Part shown: positions 44,226 through 55,846 of the stretch, piece by piece
How the letters are laid out: the number at the start of each line of letters is the position of its first letter
Position numbering within the stretch: position 1 is the first letter of the stretch
Assembly: GCF_002224485.1 (NCBI RefSeq)
Contig: NZ_CP022463.1
Location: forward strand, 452,127 to 512,321
Length of the DNA stretch: 60,195 bases
Direction of reading: 5' to 3'
From: Sinomonas sp. R1AF57
GTDB lineage: Bacteria; Actinomycetota; Actinomycetes; Actinomycetales; Micrococcaceae
Translations under genes and position numbers: made by a program
Notes under the pieces: model-generated
Seen by the model: the letters and a program-made list of their open reading frames with translations, nothing else
The model's database searches: none
Told to the model about the DNA's origin: nothing

Positions 44226-45227
44226 ATGGCCGCCAAGGGACGCCCGGGAGCCGCTAAGAACAAGAAGGGGCCCTCCGTGGGCACCGGCGGCCACGGCCGC
44301 AAGGCGCTCGAGGGCAAGGGCCCCACGCCCAAGGCCGAGGACCGCGTGTACCACAAGGCGTACCGCGCGAAGCAGCTGGCCGAACGCTCGGCCGCGAAGC
44401 GTTCGGGGCAGCCCGGGCGCCTCGCCGCCGGGCGCGGTGCGACGGGCCGCTCGAAGCACGCCGAGGAGATGGTCACGGGCCGCAACTCCGTGGTCGAGGC
44501 GCTCCGCGCCGGCGTCCCCGCGAAGGCGCTCTACGTCGCGGTGCGCATCGAGATGGACGACCGCGTGCGCGAGGCCATGAAGCTCGCGGCCGAGGCGGGG
44601 ATCCCGCTCATGGAGTCCCAGAAGCCCGAGCTCGACCGCATGACTGACGACGCGATCCACCAGGGCCTCGTCCTGCAGGTGCCTCCGTATGAGTACCCGG
44701 ACGCGTTCGAGCTCGCCGAGCAGACCCACGAGAAGTGGCGCCGCGGGCACATCGCGAACGCGCCGCTGTTCGTCGCGCTCGACGGCATCACAGACCCCCG
44801 CAACCTCGGCGCGATCATCCGCTCCGTCTCGGCGTTCTCCGGCCACGGCGTGATCGTCCCGGAGCGCCGCTCCGTGGGGGTCACGGCGGCCGCTTGGAAG
44901 ACGTCCGCCGGTGCCGCGGTGCGCGTGCCTGTGGCCAAGGCTCCCAACCTCAACACCGTGCTGCGGCAGATGAAGGAGATGGGGATCTTCGTCCTCGGGC
45001 TGGACGGCGGCGGCGACGTCGCGCTCCCCGGGCTCGCGCTGGCCACGGAGCCGGTGTGCCTCGTGGTCGGTTCGGAGGGCAAGGGCCTGTCCCGTCTGAC
45101 CCGCGAGCTGTGCGACCAGATCGTCTCGATCCCGATCGACTCCGACATGGAGTCCCTCAACGCGGGCATGGCCGTGGCGATCTCCCTCTACGAGGTCTCG
45201 ACGCGGCGCGCCACCGCCGAGGGCTAG
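44226..45227 (+). CDS. rlmB: 23S rRNA 2'-O-methyltransferase RlmB (SpoU family)
   Basis: A 333-residue SPOUT methyltransferase that modifies G2251 of 23S rRNA. After an 80-residue Lys/Arg/Gly-rich N-terminal tail, which probably binds rRNA, comes the substrate domain (VTGRNSVVEALRAGVPAKAL). The knotted catalytic domain has the three SpoU motifs: LDGITDPRNLGAIIRS, VVGSEGKGLSRL and IPIDSDMESLNAGMAVAISL. The ATG directly follows the cysS stop, with GGGAG as ribosome site, so the two are coupled. Its TAG overlaps the stop of the minus-strand nitrilase gene in a shared CTAG. Confidence 0.95.
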   Translation: MAAKGRPGAAKNKKGPSVGTGGHGRKALEGKGPTPKAEDRVYHKAYRAKQLAERSAAKRSGQPGRLAAGRGATGRSKHAEEMVTGRNSVVEALRAGVPAKALYVAVRIEMDDRVREAMKLAAEAGIPLMESQKPELDRMTDDAIHQGLVLQVPPYEYPDAFELAEQTHEKWRRGHIANAPLFVALDGITDPRNLGAIIRSVSAFSGHGVIVPERRSVGVTAAAWKTSAGAAVRVPVAKAPNLNTVLRQMKEMGIFVLGLDGGGDVALPGLALATEPVCLVVGSEGKGLSRLTRELCDQIVSIPIDSDMESLNAGMAVAISLYEVSTRRATAEG

Positions 45228-46018
45228 AGGCGCACGCGGTTCGCCAGGACGGGCAGCGCCTCGCGCGCCTTGGCCACTTCCGCCACGTCGAGGTCCACGT
45301 ACAGGGTCTCGGGCCCGGACCCGGCGCGCTCGATGAGGTGGCCGTACGGGCTCACGACCGCGGAGCGGCCGATCCCGGTCGGCGCTCCGTAGCGGGCCTC
45401 GACGCCCGCCGCCGAGGGGTCGGACTGCCCGACGGCGACGACGAAGCTCGTCGAGTCCACGGCGCGGGCGCGCACGAGCAGGTCCCACTGCTCTGCCTTG
45501 CCCGGCCCCGCACCCCAGGAGGCGCACACGATCTGGATCTGCGCGCCGTCGTCCGCGTTCGCGGTGAAGAGGTCGGGGAAGCGCACGTCATAGCAGGTGG
45601 CGAGGCCGAACGTGACGCCGTCGAGCGTGAACGTGACGGGCTCCTTGCCCGCGGTGACGGTGTCCGACTCCGCAAAGCCGAACGCGTCGTAGAGGTGGAT
45701 CTTGTCGTAGTGGGTGTCCAGCCCGCGCCCGTGGACGAGCAGCGTGTTGCGCACCTTGCCGTCCTCGCCGGGAGTGAACATGCCGAGCACGACGGCGACG
45801 CCCGCCTCGTCCGCGGCGGCGCGGACGGCCTCGGCGAAGGGGCCGTCGAGAGGCTCGGCGACATCCACGAGCGAGTTCCCGAACGCGCGCATGGTCGCCT
45901 CGGGGAACACGACGAGGTCGGCGTGCCGGCGCTTGGCGTCCGCGAGCGTGGAGCGCACGAGGGAGAGGTTGTCGTCGATGGAGCGGGACGTGGTCAGCTG
46001 GGCGAGGGCGATCCGCAT
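45224..46018 (-). CDS. Carbon-nitrogen hydrolase (nitrilase superfamily)
   Basis: A 264-residue hydrolase with the Glu-Lys-Cys triad: Glu in VVFPEATMRAF (about 40), Lys in YDKIHLYDAFGF (about 107) and Cys in LATCYDVRFPDLF (about 141). The size and the DAFGF segment place it near omega-amidase/Nit-type amidases, including those that repair deaminated glutathione, rather than true nitrilases. CATACT lies six bases before the ATG with no ribosome site, so it is probably leaderless. The stop overlaps that of rlmB, so the two transcripts must be antisense at their ends unless termination is early. Confidence 0.9.
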   Translation of the reverse strand: MRIALAQLTTSRSIDDNLSLVRSTLADAKRRHADLVVFPEATMRAFGNSLVDVAEPLDGPFAEAVRAAADEAGVAVVLGMFTPGEDGKVRNTLLVHGRGLDTHYDKIHLYDAFGFAESDTVTAGKEPVTFTLDGVTFGLATCYDVRFPDLFTANADDGAQIQIVCASWGAGPGKAEQWDLLVRARAVDSTSFVVAVGQSDPSAAGVEARYGAPTGIGRSAVVSPYGHLIERAGSGPETLYVDLDVAEVAKAREALPVLANRVRL

Positions 46019-46186
46019 GGCACCAGTATGGCCCGCAACACTCCGTCATGGGCCGAACCGGACGACTTGTCGCGGGTCGAATCGAGCGCGTGCCCGATAC
46101 TAGGATGGGCGTGCCGCGGGCAACCGCTTCACGACCCGGCTGGATGAGCGGGGGCCGACAGCCTGCGCGCAGGGGACGAGGGTGCA

Positions 46187-48282
<2,096 letters not shown>

Positions 48283-48286
<4 letters not shown>

Positions 48287-48798
48287 GCCCTGCCCTCCGT
48301 CGGCTCCTCGTGGCGGCCGCGGTCCTCACGGTCGCGGTCGCCGCCTCGTTCCTGCTCCGCGCCGCCGGTGACACGACGGCCGGGGCCGGCGCCGCGCCGT
48401 CGTCCGCCGCCTCACCCTCCCAAAGCGCGAGCCCCGCGGTGCGCCCCTCCTCCCCGACGCCGCAGCGCACGACGCCGCCCGCCGCCGCGCGCTCGGCCGT
48501 CGCCAACCCGAGCGGGCTGGCCGAGGTGCGGGCGTCCCAGCTGCCGCGCGAGGCGCGCGACACCCTCGCTCTCATCGCCAAGGGCGGCCCGTATCCGTAC
48601 GAGCGCGACGGGGTGGTGTTCGGCAACTTCGAGGGCATCCTGCCCTCGCGCCAGCGGGGCTACTACCACGAGTACACCGTCCCGACACCGGGGGAGGCGG
48701 ACCGCGGGGCCCGGCGCATCGTCGCCGGGGACGGTGGCGACACGTACTACACCGACGACCACTATGAGTCGTTCCGGTTCATCCTGGAGGACCGGTGA
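48283..48798 (+). CDS. Secreted or membrane-anchored guanyl-specific ribonuclease (RNase Sa/barnase class)
   Basis: A 171-residue protein. A hydrophobic signal or anchor (residues 7-28) is followed by a Ser/Pro/Ala linker (30-75) and a microbial RNase domain. Active-site residues match RNase Sa: Glu130 in YYHEYTVPTPG, Arg144/145 in GARRIVAGD and His160 in TDDHYESFRF. Such enzymes cleave single-stranded RNA after G. It overlaps the glgX stop by four bases (GTGA) and is followed, with another four-base overlap, by a barstar gene. The order toxin then inhibitor fits a barnase-barstar pair. Whether the enzyme is released or stays anchored is open. Confidence 0.88.
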
Positions 48799-49091
48799 CC
48801 GCGCGCCGGACTGTGGTCGTGCCAGCTGCGGCGTCGAAGCGGGACGTGCTTGTCGCATTCGGCGAGGCGCTGGGCTTCCCGGCGTACTACCGGCCCAACC
48901 TCGACGCCTTCAACGACTGCCTGCAGGACCTGGCATCCGAGCTGGCCAATGACGAGGGACAGCCGGTCGCGCTCGAGTGGCACGTGCACCCCGCGTTCCG
49001 GGAACTCCCCGCGTTCGTGGCCATGCGCGAGATCCTCGCCGACGCGGTGGAGGCCAGCTGCGGCACCCTCACTCTGAAGGTCACCTCCTGA
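48795..49091 (+). CDS. Barstar-family ribonuclease inhibitor
   Basis: A 98-residue cytosolic inhibitor. The barstar helix that plugs the RNase active site is visible in YYRPNLDAFNDCLQDLA (about residues 31-47), with the key acidic positions present. KRDVLVAFGEALGFP matches the family N-terminal helix. The GTG overlaps the ribonuclease stop, and GGAGG lies five bases upstream, so both are made together and the host is protected before export. Its stop codon lies in the left arm of a terminator hairpin. Confidence 0.9.
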   Translation: MTARRTVVVPAAASKRDVLVAFGEALGFPAYYRPNLDAFNDCLQDLASELANDEGQPVALEWHVHPAFRELPAFVAMREILADAVEASCGTLTLKVTS

Positions 49092-49123
49092 AGGTCACCT
49101 CACGTGACCCTCAGGAGGTGACC
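49079..49123. terminator. Intrinsic terminator overlapping the barstar stop codon
   Basis: GGTCACCTCCTGA (49079-49091) pairs with TCAGGAGGTGACC (49111-49123), and GGTCAC (49093-49098) with GTGACC (49104-49109): nineteen pairs, one mismatch and a five-base loop. The TGA of barstar ends the first arm. It lies between convergent barstar and glgP. Confidence 0.7.
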
Positions 49124-49140
49124 CCCGGACGCCGGACGGC

Positions 49141-51756
49141 TCAGGCGTTGACGATGAGCCCGAGCTCGGCCTTCGACGCGAGTCCCTCGTGCCGGGGGAT
49201 CACCCGGACCGTATAGCCGAACGCGCCCGAATGCTCGATCATGACGGCGCCGTTGAAGAGGTACCGGCCGTTGCCGAGGTTCTCGTTCGGCTCGAGCTCG
49301 GCCAGGCTCACATCGGTGAGCTGGTCGGAATCGTCGACGCGCCCGTACGCGAGCTCCACAAGGACGTCGGCCGGGTTGAGCACCCCGAGGTTGAGGTACG
49401 CGCTCACGTGCAGCTTGTCGCCGATCTGGGGAACCTCCGAGAGGCCGCCGGAGTCGATGTGCTCGACATGGACCTGCGACCAGTTGCTGCGCACATGCTT
49501 CGTCCAGGCCGCGAGCTCGCGGGCGTGCCGGAAGTCCTCTGCGACAGCCCGCCGGCCCGCGACGGCAGCCGGAGTGTAGAGCTCGGACACGTAGTCGCCG
49601 AGCATCCGGTCCGCGGAGACCTGCGGGCCGAGGTGCGACAGGGTGTGCTTGATCATCGAGATCCAGTGGGTCGGCACCCGGGACGGCGGCTCGGTGGAGG
49701 GCCCGGCTGCGCCCGCGGACTCGGCCCCGGCGCCCGAGCCGGAGGCTCCGTAGAAGCGCGGGGCCACCTGGGTCTCGAGCAGCTCGTACAGCGCCGCCGC
49801 CTCGATGTCGTCTCGCTCCTGGGGGCTCGCCTTGCCGCTCGCGGTCGGGATCGCCCAGCCGTTCGAGCCGTCGTACATCTCGTCCCACCACCCGTCGAGG
49901 ACGGAGAGGTTGAGGGAGCCGTTGAGTGCGGCCTTCATGCCGGACGTGCCGCACGCCTCGAGCGGGCGGAGCGGGTTGTTGAGCCAGACGTCGCAGCCGG
50001 GGAAGAGCGTGCGGGCCATGGCGATGTCGTAGTTGGGCAGGAACGCGATGCGGTGGCGCACCTCGGGATCGTCGGTGAAGCGGACGAGGTCCTGGATCAT
50101 CTTCTTCCCGGCGTCGTCCGCGGGATGGGACTTGCCTGCGATGACGATCTGGATCGGGTGCTCCGGGTGGAGCAGGAGCCGCTTGAGCCGCGCCGGGTCG
50201 CGGAGCATGAGGGTGAGCCGCTTGTACGTCGGGACGCGTCGCGCGAAGCCGATCGTCAGCACGTCAGGGTCGAGGACGGAATCGATCCACGTCAGCTCCG
50301 CGGCACCCGCGCCGCGCTTGGTCCACGCGGCGCGCAGCCGGCGTCGGACGTCCTCGATCAGGCGGGCGCGGAGCTCGCGGCGCGTCTCCCACAGCTGCTC
50401 GTCGGTGACGTTGAAGACGAGGTCCCAGCGGCCTCCCACAGCGGAGCCGGGCTCGAAGGTCTCCGCCACGGAGCTGATCTTCGGATCCACCCACGTGGGG
50501 ACGTGGACGCCGTTCGTCACCGACGTGATGGGCACCTCGGAGTGGTCGAACCCCGGCCACAGGCCGGAGAACATGGCACGGGAGACGGTGCCGTGCAGCT
50601 TCGCGACACCGTTCGCCCGCTGGGCGAGCCGCAGGCCCATGACGGCCATGTTGAACACTGCGGGGTCGCCGCCGTCGTAGCTCTCCCGGCCCAGCTCGAG
50701 GATGCGCGTGGTCGGGACGTCCGGGGCGAGGCCGGCGTCGAAGAAGTACTTGATCTGCGCTGCGTCGAAGCGGTCGATTCCGGCAGCCACGGGGGTGTGC
50801 GTCGTGAACACGGTCGAGGCCCGGCCCGCGACGAGGGCCTCATCCCACGTGAGGGCCTCGGAGGCGGACATGAGCTCCTGGATGCGCTCGATCCCGAGGA
50901 ATCCCGCGTGGCCCTCGTTGGTGTGGAAGACCTCGGGCGCGAGTCCGTCGGTGAGGCGCTGGTAGATGCGCAGTGCCTTGACGCCTCCCATGCCGAGGAG
51001 GAGCTCCTGCTGGAGGCGGTGGTCGCCGCCGCCGCCGTAGAGGCGGTCGGTGATCGACCGGGCGCCGTCGTCGTTCGCGGGGACGTTGGAGTCGAGGAGC
51101 AGCAGCGGCACGCGGCCCACGTCGGCGCGCCAGATGTAGGCGTGCAGCTTGCGTCCGTTGGGCAGGGGAAGCGTGACGACGCAGGGAGTGCCGTCGTTCT
51201 CCTTCAGGAGCGTCAGCGGGAGGGCGTCCGGGTCGATGACGGGGTAGGTCTCCTGCTGCCAGGCGTCGCGGGACAGCGACTGCTTGAAGTAGCCGGCCTG
51301 GTAGAGGAGGCCGACGCCGATGAGCGGCACCCCGAGGTCGGAGGCGCTCTTGAGATGGTCCCCGGCGAGGATGCCGAGTCCGCCCGAGTACTGGGGCAGC
51401 ACCTCGGTGATGCCGAACTCGGGGGAGAAGTAGGCGATGCACTGCGGCGCGTCCTCGCCGAGGCCCTGGTACCAGCGCGGCTCCTCGAGGTAGCGGCGCA
51501 GGTCCTCCTCCGCGGCGCGGACGCGGGCGACCACGGCGGTGTCCAGCGCGAGCTCCTGCATCTTCTCGCGCGTGATGAGGCCCAGGAAGCCGGCCGGATC
51601 GTGGCGGCTCTCCTCCCACAGCACGGGATCGAGGCTCGCGAAGAGGTCGCGCGTGGGCTGGTGCCAGGACCAGCGCAGGTTCGTGGCGAGAGTGTCGAGA
51701 GCCGCGATCGGCTCAGGAAGCACAGTGCGGACGGTGAATCTACGGATGGCCTTCAC
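49141..51756 (-). CDS. glgP: Alpha-glucan (glycogen) phosphorylase
   Basis: An 871-residue GT35 phosphorylase that releases glucose 1-phosphate from glucan ends using PLP. The cofactor Lys is near residue 608 in EACGTSGMKAALNG. Other signatures are YFSPEFGITEVLPQYSGGLG, the His of FHTNEGHAGFL, and TTHTPVAAG. It is the actinobacterial form with an extended C-terminal domain. I start at GTG 51756 because the family N-terminus is KAIRRFTVRTVLPEP and TAGGGT lies seven bases upstream (leaderless); the GTG at 51765 would add three residues but overlap the -10. It is divergent from glgE. Confidence 0.95.
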   Translation of the reverse strand: MKAIRRFTVRTVLPEPIAALDTLATNLRWSWHQPTRDLFASLDPVLWEESRHDPAGFLGLITREKMQELALDTAVVARVRAAEEDLRRYLEEPRWYQGLGEDAPQCIAYFSPEFGITEVLPQYSGGLGILAGDHLKSASDLGVPLIGVGLLYQAGYFKQSLSRDAWQQETYPVIDPDALPLTLLKENDGTPCVVTLPLPNGRKLHAYIWRADVGRVPLLLLDSNVPANDDGARSITDRLYGGGGDHRLQQELLLGMGGVKALRIYQRLTDGLAPEVFHTNEGHAGFLGIERIQELMSASEALTWDEALVAGRASTVFTTHTPVAAGIDRFDAAQIKYFFDAGLAPDVPTTRILELGRESYDGGDPAVFNMAVMGLRLAQRANGVAKLHGTVSRAMFSGLWPGFDHSEVPITSVTNGVHVPTWVDPKISSVAETFEPGSAVGGRWDLVFNVTDEQLWETRRELRARLIEDVRRRLRAAWTKRGAGAAELTWIDSVLDPDVLTIGFARRVPTYKRLTLMLRDPARLKRLLLHPEHPIQIVIAGKSHPADDAGKKMIQDLVRFTDDPEVRHRIAFLPNYDIAMARTLFPGCDVWLNNPLRPLEACGTSGMKAALNGSLNLSVLDGWWDEMYDGSNGWAIPTASGKASPQERDDIEAAALYELLETQVAPRFYGASGSGAGAESAGAAGPSTEPPSRVPTHWISMIKHTLSHLGPQVSADRMLGDYVSELYTPAAVAGRRAVAEDFRHARELAAWTKHVRSNWSQVHVEHIDSGGLSEVPQIGDKLHVSAYLNLGVLNPADVLVELAYGRVDDSDQLTDVSLAELEPNENLGNGRYLFNGAVMIEHSGAFGYTVRVIPRHEGLASKAELGLIVNA

Positions 51757-51763
51757 GAGCGCC

Positions 51764-51769
51764 ACCCTA
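51764..51769 (-). promoter_or_regulatory. -10 element for a leaderless glgP
   Basis: TAGGGT on the minus strand, seven bases before the GTG at 51756. Confidence 0.5.
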
Positions 51770-51943
51770 GTCCAGCCGTGTTCGCGGATGAAGAGCGCCG
51801 CGTTACGGGACGGTGAATGACGTGCAACGCACCGGAGGCAGCCCCGCCGGGCCGTGTCACGTCCTTCGCTTTCGTCTCCGCGCGCGACTATCGTGGCGCA
51901 TGGACGGGCCCTGACGGGCTACCCCCACGCGAAAGGACGCCTC

Positions 51944-53971
51944 GTGCCTTCACTCGAGCCCACCCTGCCGAGCAAGCTTCGATTCGGTCGCTTCCCCATC
52001 ACCGATGTGCTTCCCGTGGTCGAGGGAGGGGCCTTCCCGGCGAAGGCGGTGGCAGGGGAGGGCATCGCGGTGAGCGCGACCGCCTTCCGCGAGGGCCATG
52101 ACGCGCTCGGCGTGAGCGCTGTCCTGTACTCGCCGCGCGGAAAGGAGAAGCAGCGCGTCCGGCTCGAGGAGCTGGGCAAGGGCCTGGACCGCTGGCACGG
52201 GGTCCTGACCCCGCCGAAGACTGGCGAGTGGACCTTCACCATCGAGGCGTGGCACGACCGCTACGGCACGTGGCACCACAACGCTGACGTGAAGATCCGG
52301 GCAGGCGTGGACGTCGAGCTCATGCTCGCCGAGGGCGCCGCGCTGCTGGGCGAGGCGGCCGACGACGACGCGCGCGACGAGGAGGGGCGCCTCGCCTTCC
52401 GTCGGGCTGCCAGCGTGCTGTCGGACGTGTCCCGCTCGGTGGAGGAGCGCCTCGCGGCCGGAGAGAGCCCAGAGGTGCTCGCCGCCGTCGAGCGTCTCCC
52501 GATTGCCGAGCTCGTCACCGAGACCGAGCACTTCCCGCTCCTGGTGGAGCGCGAACGCGCCGGCCGTGGCGCCTGGTACGAGTTCTTCCCCCGCTCCGAG
52601 GGCGCCGAGCGGGACCTGCAGACAGGCGAGTGGAGGTCCGGCACCTTCCGCACGGCCGCCGAGCGCCTTCCCGGGGTCACCGCCATGGGATTCGACGTCG
52701 TCTACCTCCCGCCGATCCATCCGATCGGCCGGGCGTTCCGCAAGGGCCCCAACAACACCCTCACGGCCGGCCCGAACGACCCCGGCTCGCCGTGGGCGAT
52801 CGGTGGGCCGGAAGGCGGGCACGACGCAATCCACCCCGACCTCGGCACCTTCGAGGACTTCGACGCCTTTGTCGCCCGCGCCGCCGAGCTCGGCCTCGAG
52901 GTGGCCATCGATCTGGCCCTCCAGGCCTCGCCGGACCACCCGTGGGTCACCGAGCACCCCGAGTGGTTCACCACCCGGGTCGACGGGTCCATCGCCTACG
53001 CCGAGAACCCGCCGAAGAAGTACCAGGACATCTACCCGCTCAACTTCGACAATGACCCGGAGGGCCTGTCGAAGGAGATCCTGCGGATCGTGAACCTGTG
53101 GATCGACCACGGGGTGAAGATCTTCCGCGTGGACAACCCGCACACCAAGCCCGTGTGGTTCTGGGAGTGGCTCATCGGCAAGGTCAACAAGAAGAACCCC
53201 GAGGTGGTCTTCCTCGCCGAGGCGTTCACGCGTCCTGCCATGATGAAGGCGCTGGGCCGTGCTGGGTTCCAGCAGTCCTACACCTACTTCACCTGGCGGA
53301 ACACGCGTGAGGAGCTCGAGGAGTTCTTCACGATGATCTCCAAGGACTGGGCCGCGTTCTACCGCCCCAACCTGTTCGTGAACACCCCGGACATCCTCAC
53401 GGAGTACCTCCAGTTCGGCGGCCGGCCCGCCTTCAAGATCCGCGCCGTCCTGGCCTCCATGGCCAGCCCGACCTGGGGCGTCTACGCCGGCTACGAGCTG
53501 TGCGAGCACGTGGCCCGCCCTGGCGCCGAGGAGTACATCGACAACGAGAAGTACGAGTACAAGCAGCGCGACTGGGCGGGGGAGGAGGCTGCCGGCCGCT
53601 CGCTCGCGCCCTACCTCGCGCGTCTGAACGAGATCCGCCGCGCCCACCCGGCCCTCATGGACCTGCAGAACCTGACGCTGCACACGAGCACCGACGATGC
53701 CACCGTCGTGTTCTCGAAGCACAAGGAACTGCCCGACGGCGGCAAGGACACCATCATCGTCGTCGTGAACGTGGACCCGCACTCGACCCGCGAGTCGACC
53801 GTGACGCTCGACCTCGAGTCGCTGAGCCTCGACCCCGGCCTGTTCGACCACGAGGGGCGATTCCGTGTAGACGACCTCCTCTCTGGGCAGTCGTGGCAGT
53901 GGGGAGAGCACAACTACGTGCGCCTCGACGCCCACGCGGAGCCTGCGCACGTTCTCCACGTGCGGCGCTAG
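51944..53971 (+). CDS. glgE: Alpha-1,4-glucan:maltose-1-phosphate maltosyltransferase
   Basis: A 675-residue GH13_3 enzyme that extends alpha-glucans with maltose units from maltose 1-phosphate. Asp397 (IFRVDNPHTKP), Glu426 (VFLAEAFTRP) and Asp483 (VNTPDILTEY) correspond, with a shift of three, to Asp394/Glu423/Asp480 of Streptomyces GlgE. The N-terminal beta-rich domain (about 1-110, GEWTFTIEAWHDRYGTWHHN) is characteristic. The GTG at 51944 follows AAAGGA at six bases; an upstream ATG frame extension is unsupported. It is the first gene of the glgE-treS-glgB run and begins the GlgE pathway from trehalose. Confidence 0.96.
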   Translation: MPSLEPTLPSKLRFGRFPITDVLPVVEGGAFPAKAVAGEGIAVSATAFREGHDALGVSAVLYSPRGKEKQRVRLEELGKGLDRWHGVLTPPKTGEWTFTIEAWHDRYGTWHHNADVKIRAGVDVELMLAEGAALLGEAADDDARDEEGRLAFRRAASVLSDVSRSVEERLAAGESPEVLAAVERLPIAELVTETEHFPLLVERERAGRGAWYEFFPRSEGAERDLQTGEWRSGTFRTAAERLPGVTAMGFDVVYLPPIHPIGRAFRKGPNNTLTAGPNDPGSPWAIGGPEGGHDAIHPDLGTFEDFDAFVARAAELGLEVAIDLALQASPDHPWVTEHPEWFTTRVDGSIAYAENPPKKYQDIYPLNFDNDPEGLSKEILRIVNLWIDHGVKIFRVDNPHTKPVWFWEWLIGKVNKKNPEVVFLAEAFTRPAMMKALGRAGFQQSYTYFTWRNTREELEEFFTMISKDWAAFYRPNLFVNTPDILTEYLQFGGRPAFKIRAVLASMASPTWGVYAGYELCEHVARPGAEEYIDNEKYEYKQRDWAGEEAAGRSLAPYLARLNEIRRAHPALMDLQNLTLHTSTDDATVVFSKHKELPDGGKDTIIVVVNVDPHSTRESTVTLDLESLSLDPGLFDHEGRFRVDDLLSGQSWQWGEHNYVRLDAHAEPAHVLHVRR

Positions 53972-54049
53972 CACCCTTCAGACGTGCAGCGCTAACGTTG
54001 CACAGACCTGATTCCGCGCCACCTCGCCGCGAAGGAGTACCACCAGACC

Positions 54050-55846
54050 ATGAACATCGGCCAGCAGGCAAAGCCGAACTTCAACGTCAATGCCCCCGGT
54101 CTTCAGCATGATCCGCACTGGTACCGCAAGGCAGTGTTCTACGAGGTCCTCGTGAGGGCCTTCGCCGACGCCAACGGGGACGGGTCCGGAGACATCCAGG
54201 GGCTCATCGACAAGCTGGACTACCTCCAGTGGCTCGGCATCGACTGCCTCTGGCTCCCGCCCTTCTTCGAGTCGCCCCTGCGCGACGGCGGCTACGACGT
54301 CGCGGACTACGAGTCGGTCCTGCCGGAGTTCGGGTCGATCAACGACTTCCAGCGGCTCGTGGCGGAGGCGCACGCGCGCGGTGTGCGGATCATCATCGAC
54401 CTGCCGCTGAACCACACGTCGGACCAGCACCGCTGGTTCCAGGAGTCGCGGCGCAACCCGGACGGTCCCTACGGCGACTTCTACGTGTGGAGCGACACGG
54501 ACGAGAAGTACCAGGACGCCCGCATCATCTTCATCGACACCGAGGAGTCCAACTGGACCTTCGACCCGATCCGGCGCCAGTTCTTCTGGCACCGCTTCTT
54601 CAGCCACCAGCCTGACCTGAACTTCGAGAACCCCAAGGTCGTCGAAGCGGTCTTCGACGTCGTGCGCTTCTGGCTGGACCAGGGTGTCGACGGGCTGCGG
54701 GCGGATGCCATCCCGTACCTCTTCGAGGAGGAGGGCACCAACTGCGAGAACCTCCCGGCGACCCACGAGTTCCTCCGCAAGCTGCGCGAGTTCATGGACC
54801 AGAAGTACCCCGGCCGGGTGATCATCGCGGAGGCCAACCAGCCGCCGCACGAGGTCGTCGAGTACTTCGGGAGCGAGGAGGCGCCGGAGTGCCACATGGC
54901 CTTCCACTTCCCGATCATGCCGCGCCTGTACTACGCGCTCCGCGATCAGCGGGCCCAGCCGATCATCGACACGATGGTCGACACGCCGGCCATCCCGGCG
55001 GGGGCCCAGTGGGGGACGTTCCTGCGGAACCATGACGAGCTGACGCTCGAGATGGTCACCGTCGAGGAGCGCGAGGCCATGCTCGGCTGGTACGCCTCCG
55101 ACCCGCGCATGCGGGCCAACGTCGGCATCCGGCGCAGGCTGGCGCCGCTGCTGGACAACTCGCGCGCCGAGATCGAGCTCATCAACGCCCTCCTCCTGTC
55201 CCTGCCGGGCAGCCCGTTCCTGTACTACGGGGACGAGATCGGGATGGGCGACAACATCTGGCTCGAGGACCGCGACGCCGTCCGCACGCCGATGCAGTGG
55301 AACCCTGACCGCAACGCCGGTTTCTCTGTCGCTGATCCGGGAAAGCTGTATCTGCCCACCATCCAGTCCCTTGTCTACAACTACTCCATGGCCAATGTTG
55401 AAGCAGAGATGGCGCACTCCGGCTCGCTCCTGCGCTGGACGCGCAACATCCTGGGCGTGCGCCGCGCCCACCCGGTCTTCGGACTGGGCGCATACCGCAA
55501 CGTGCCGGCGGACAACGAGCACGTGCTCGCCTACCTCCGCGAGCTCAAGGAGGGGGAGGCCTACGGGGAGCGCGCCGAGACGATCCTGTGCGTGTTCAAC
55601 CTCGCCGGGCACCCGGTTGCGGCGGCCGTCGACCTGCCGGAGTTCGCGGGCCGCGGGCTGCGGGACGTCTTCGGCGGCGAGCCGTTCTCCGAGGTCGGCC
55701 CGGACGGGCGCTTCCACGTGACGCTCGCTCCGCACGGGTACTTCTGGCTGAGGATCCGGAACGCAGCGTCGATCCCCTCGAGCCCGCAGACCACGGCTCT
55801 GCCCATCATTGTCCCCGAGCCGACCACTGGGGAGCTTGTCGAATGA
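54050..55846 (+). CDS. treS: Trehalose synthase (maltose alpha-D-glucosyltransferase)
   Basis: A 598-residue GH13_16 isomerase that interconverts trehalose and maltose. Catalytic residues are Asp219 ([10 protein letters not shown]), Glu261 (IIAEANQPP) and Asp329 ([11 protein letters not shown]). The N-terminal [20 protein letters not shown] and [16 protein letters not shown] are typical of TreS. GAAGGAG lies twelve bases before the ATG, a long spacing. Its stop overlaps the ATG of the maltokinase-GlgB fusion by four bases, so maltose production and its phosphorylation are coupled at translation. A 13-base direct repeat lies between glgE and this gene. Confidence 0.96.
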   Translation: MNIGQQAKPNFNVNAPGLQHDPHWYRKAVFYEVLVRAFADANGDGSGDIQGLIDKLDYLQWLGIDCLWLPPFFESPLRDGGYDVADYESVLPEFGSINDFQRLVAEAHARGVRIIIDLPLNHTSDQHRWFQESRRNPDGPYGDFYVWSDTDEKYQDARIIFIDTEESNWTFDPIRRQFFWHRFFSHQPDLNFENPKVVEAVFDVVRFWLDQGVDGLRADAIPYLFEEEGTNCENLPATHEFLRKLREFMDQKYPGRVIIAEANQPPHEVVEYFGSEEAPECHMAFHFPIMPRLYYALRDQRAQPIIDTMVDTPAIPAGAQWGTFLRNHDELTLEMVTVEEREAMLGWYASDPRMRANVGIRRRLAPLLDNSRAEIELINALLLSLPGSPFLYYGDEIGMGDNIWLEDRDAVRTPMQWNPDRNAGFSVADPGKLYLPTIQSLVYNYSMANVEAEMAHSGSLLRWTRNILGVRRAHPVFGLGAYRNVPADNEHVLAYLRELKEGEAYGERAETILCVFNLAGHPVAAAVDLPEFAGRGLRDVFGGEPFSEVGPDGRFHVTLAPHGYFWLRIRNAASIPSSPQTTALPIIVPEPTTGELVE

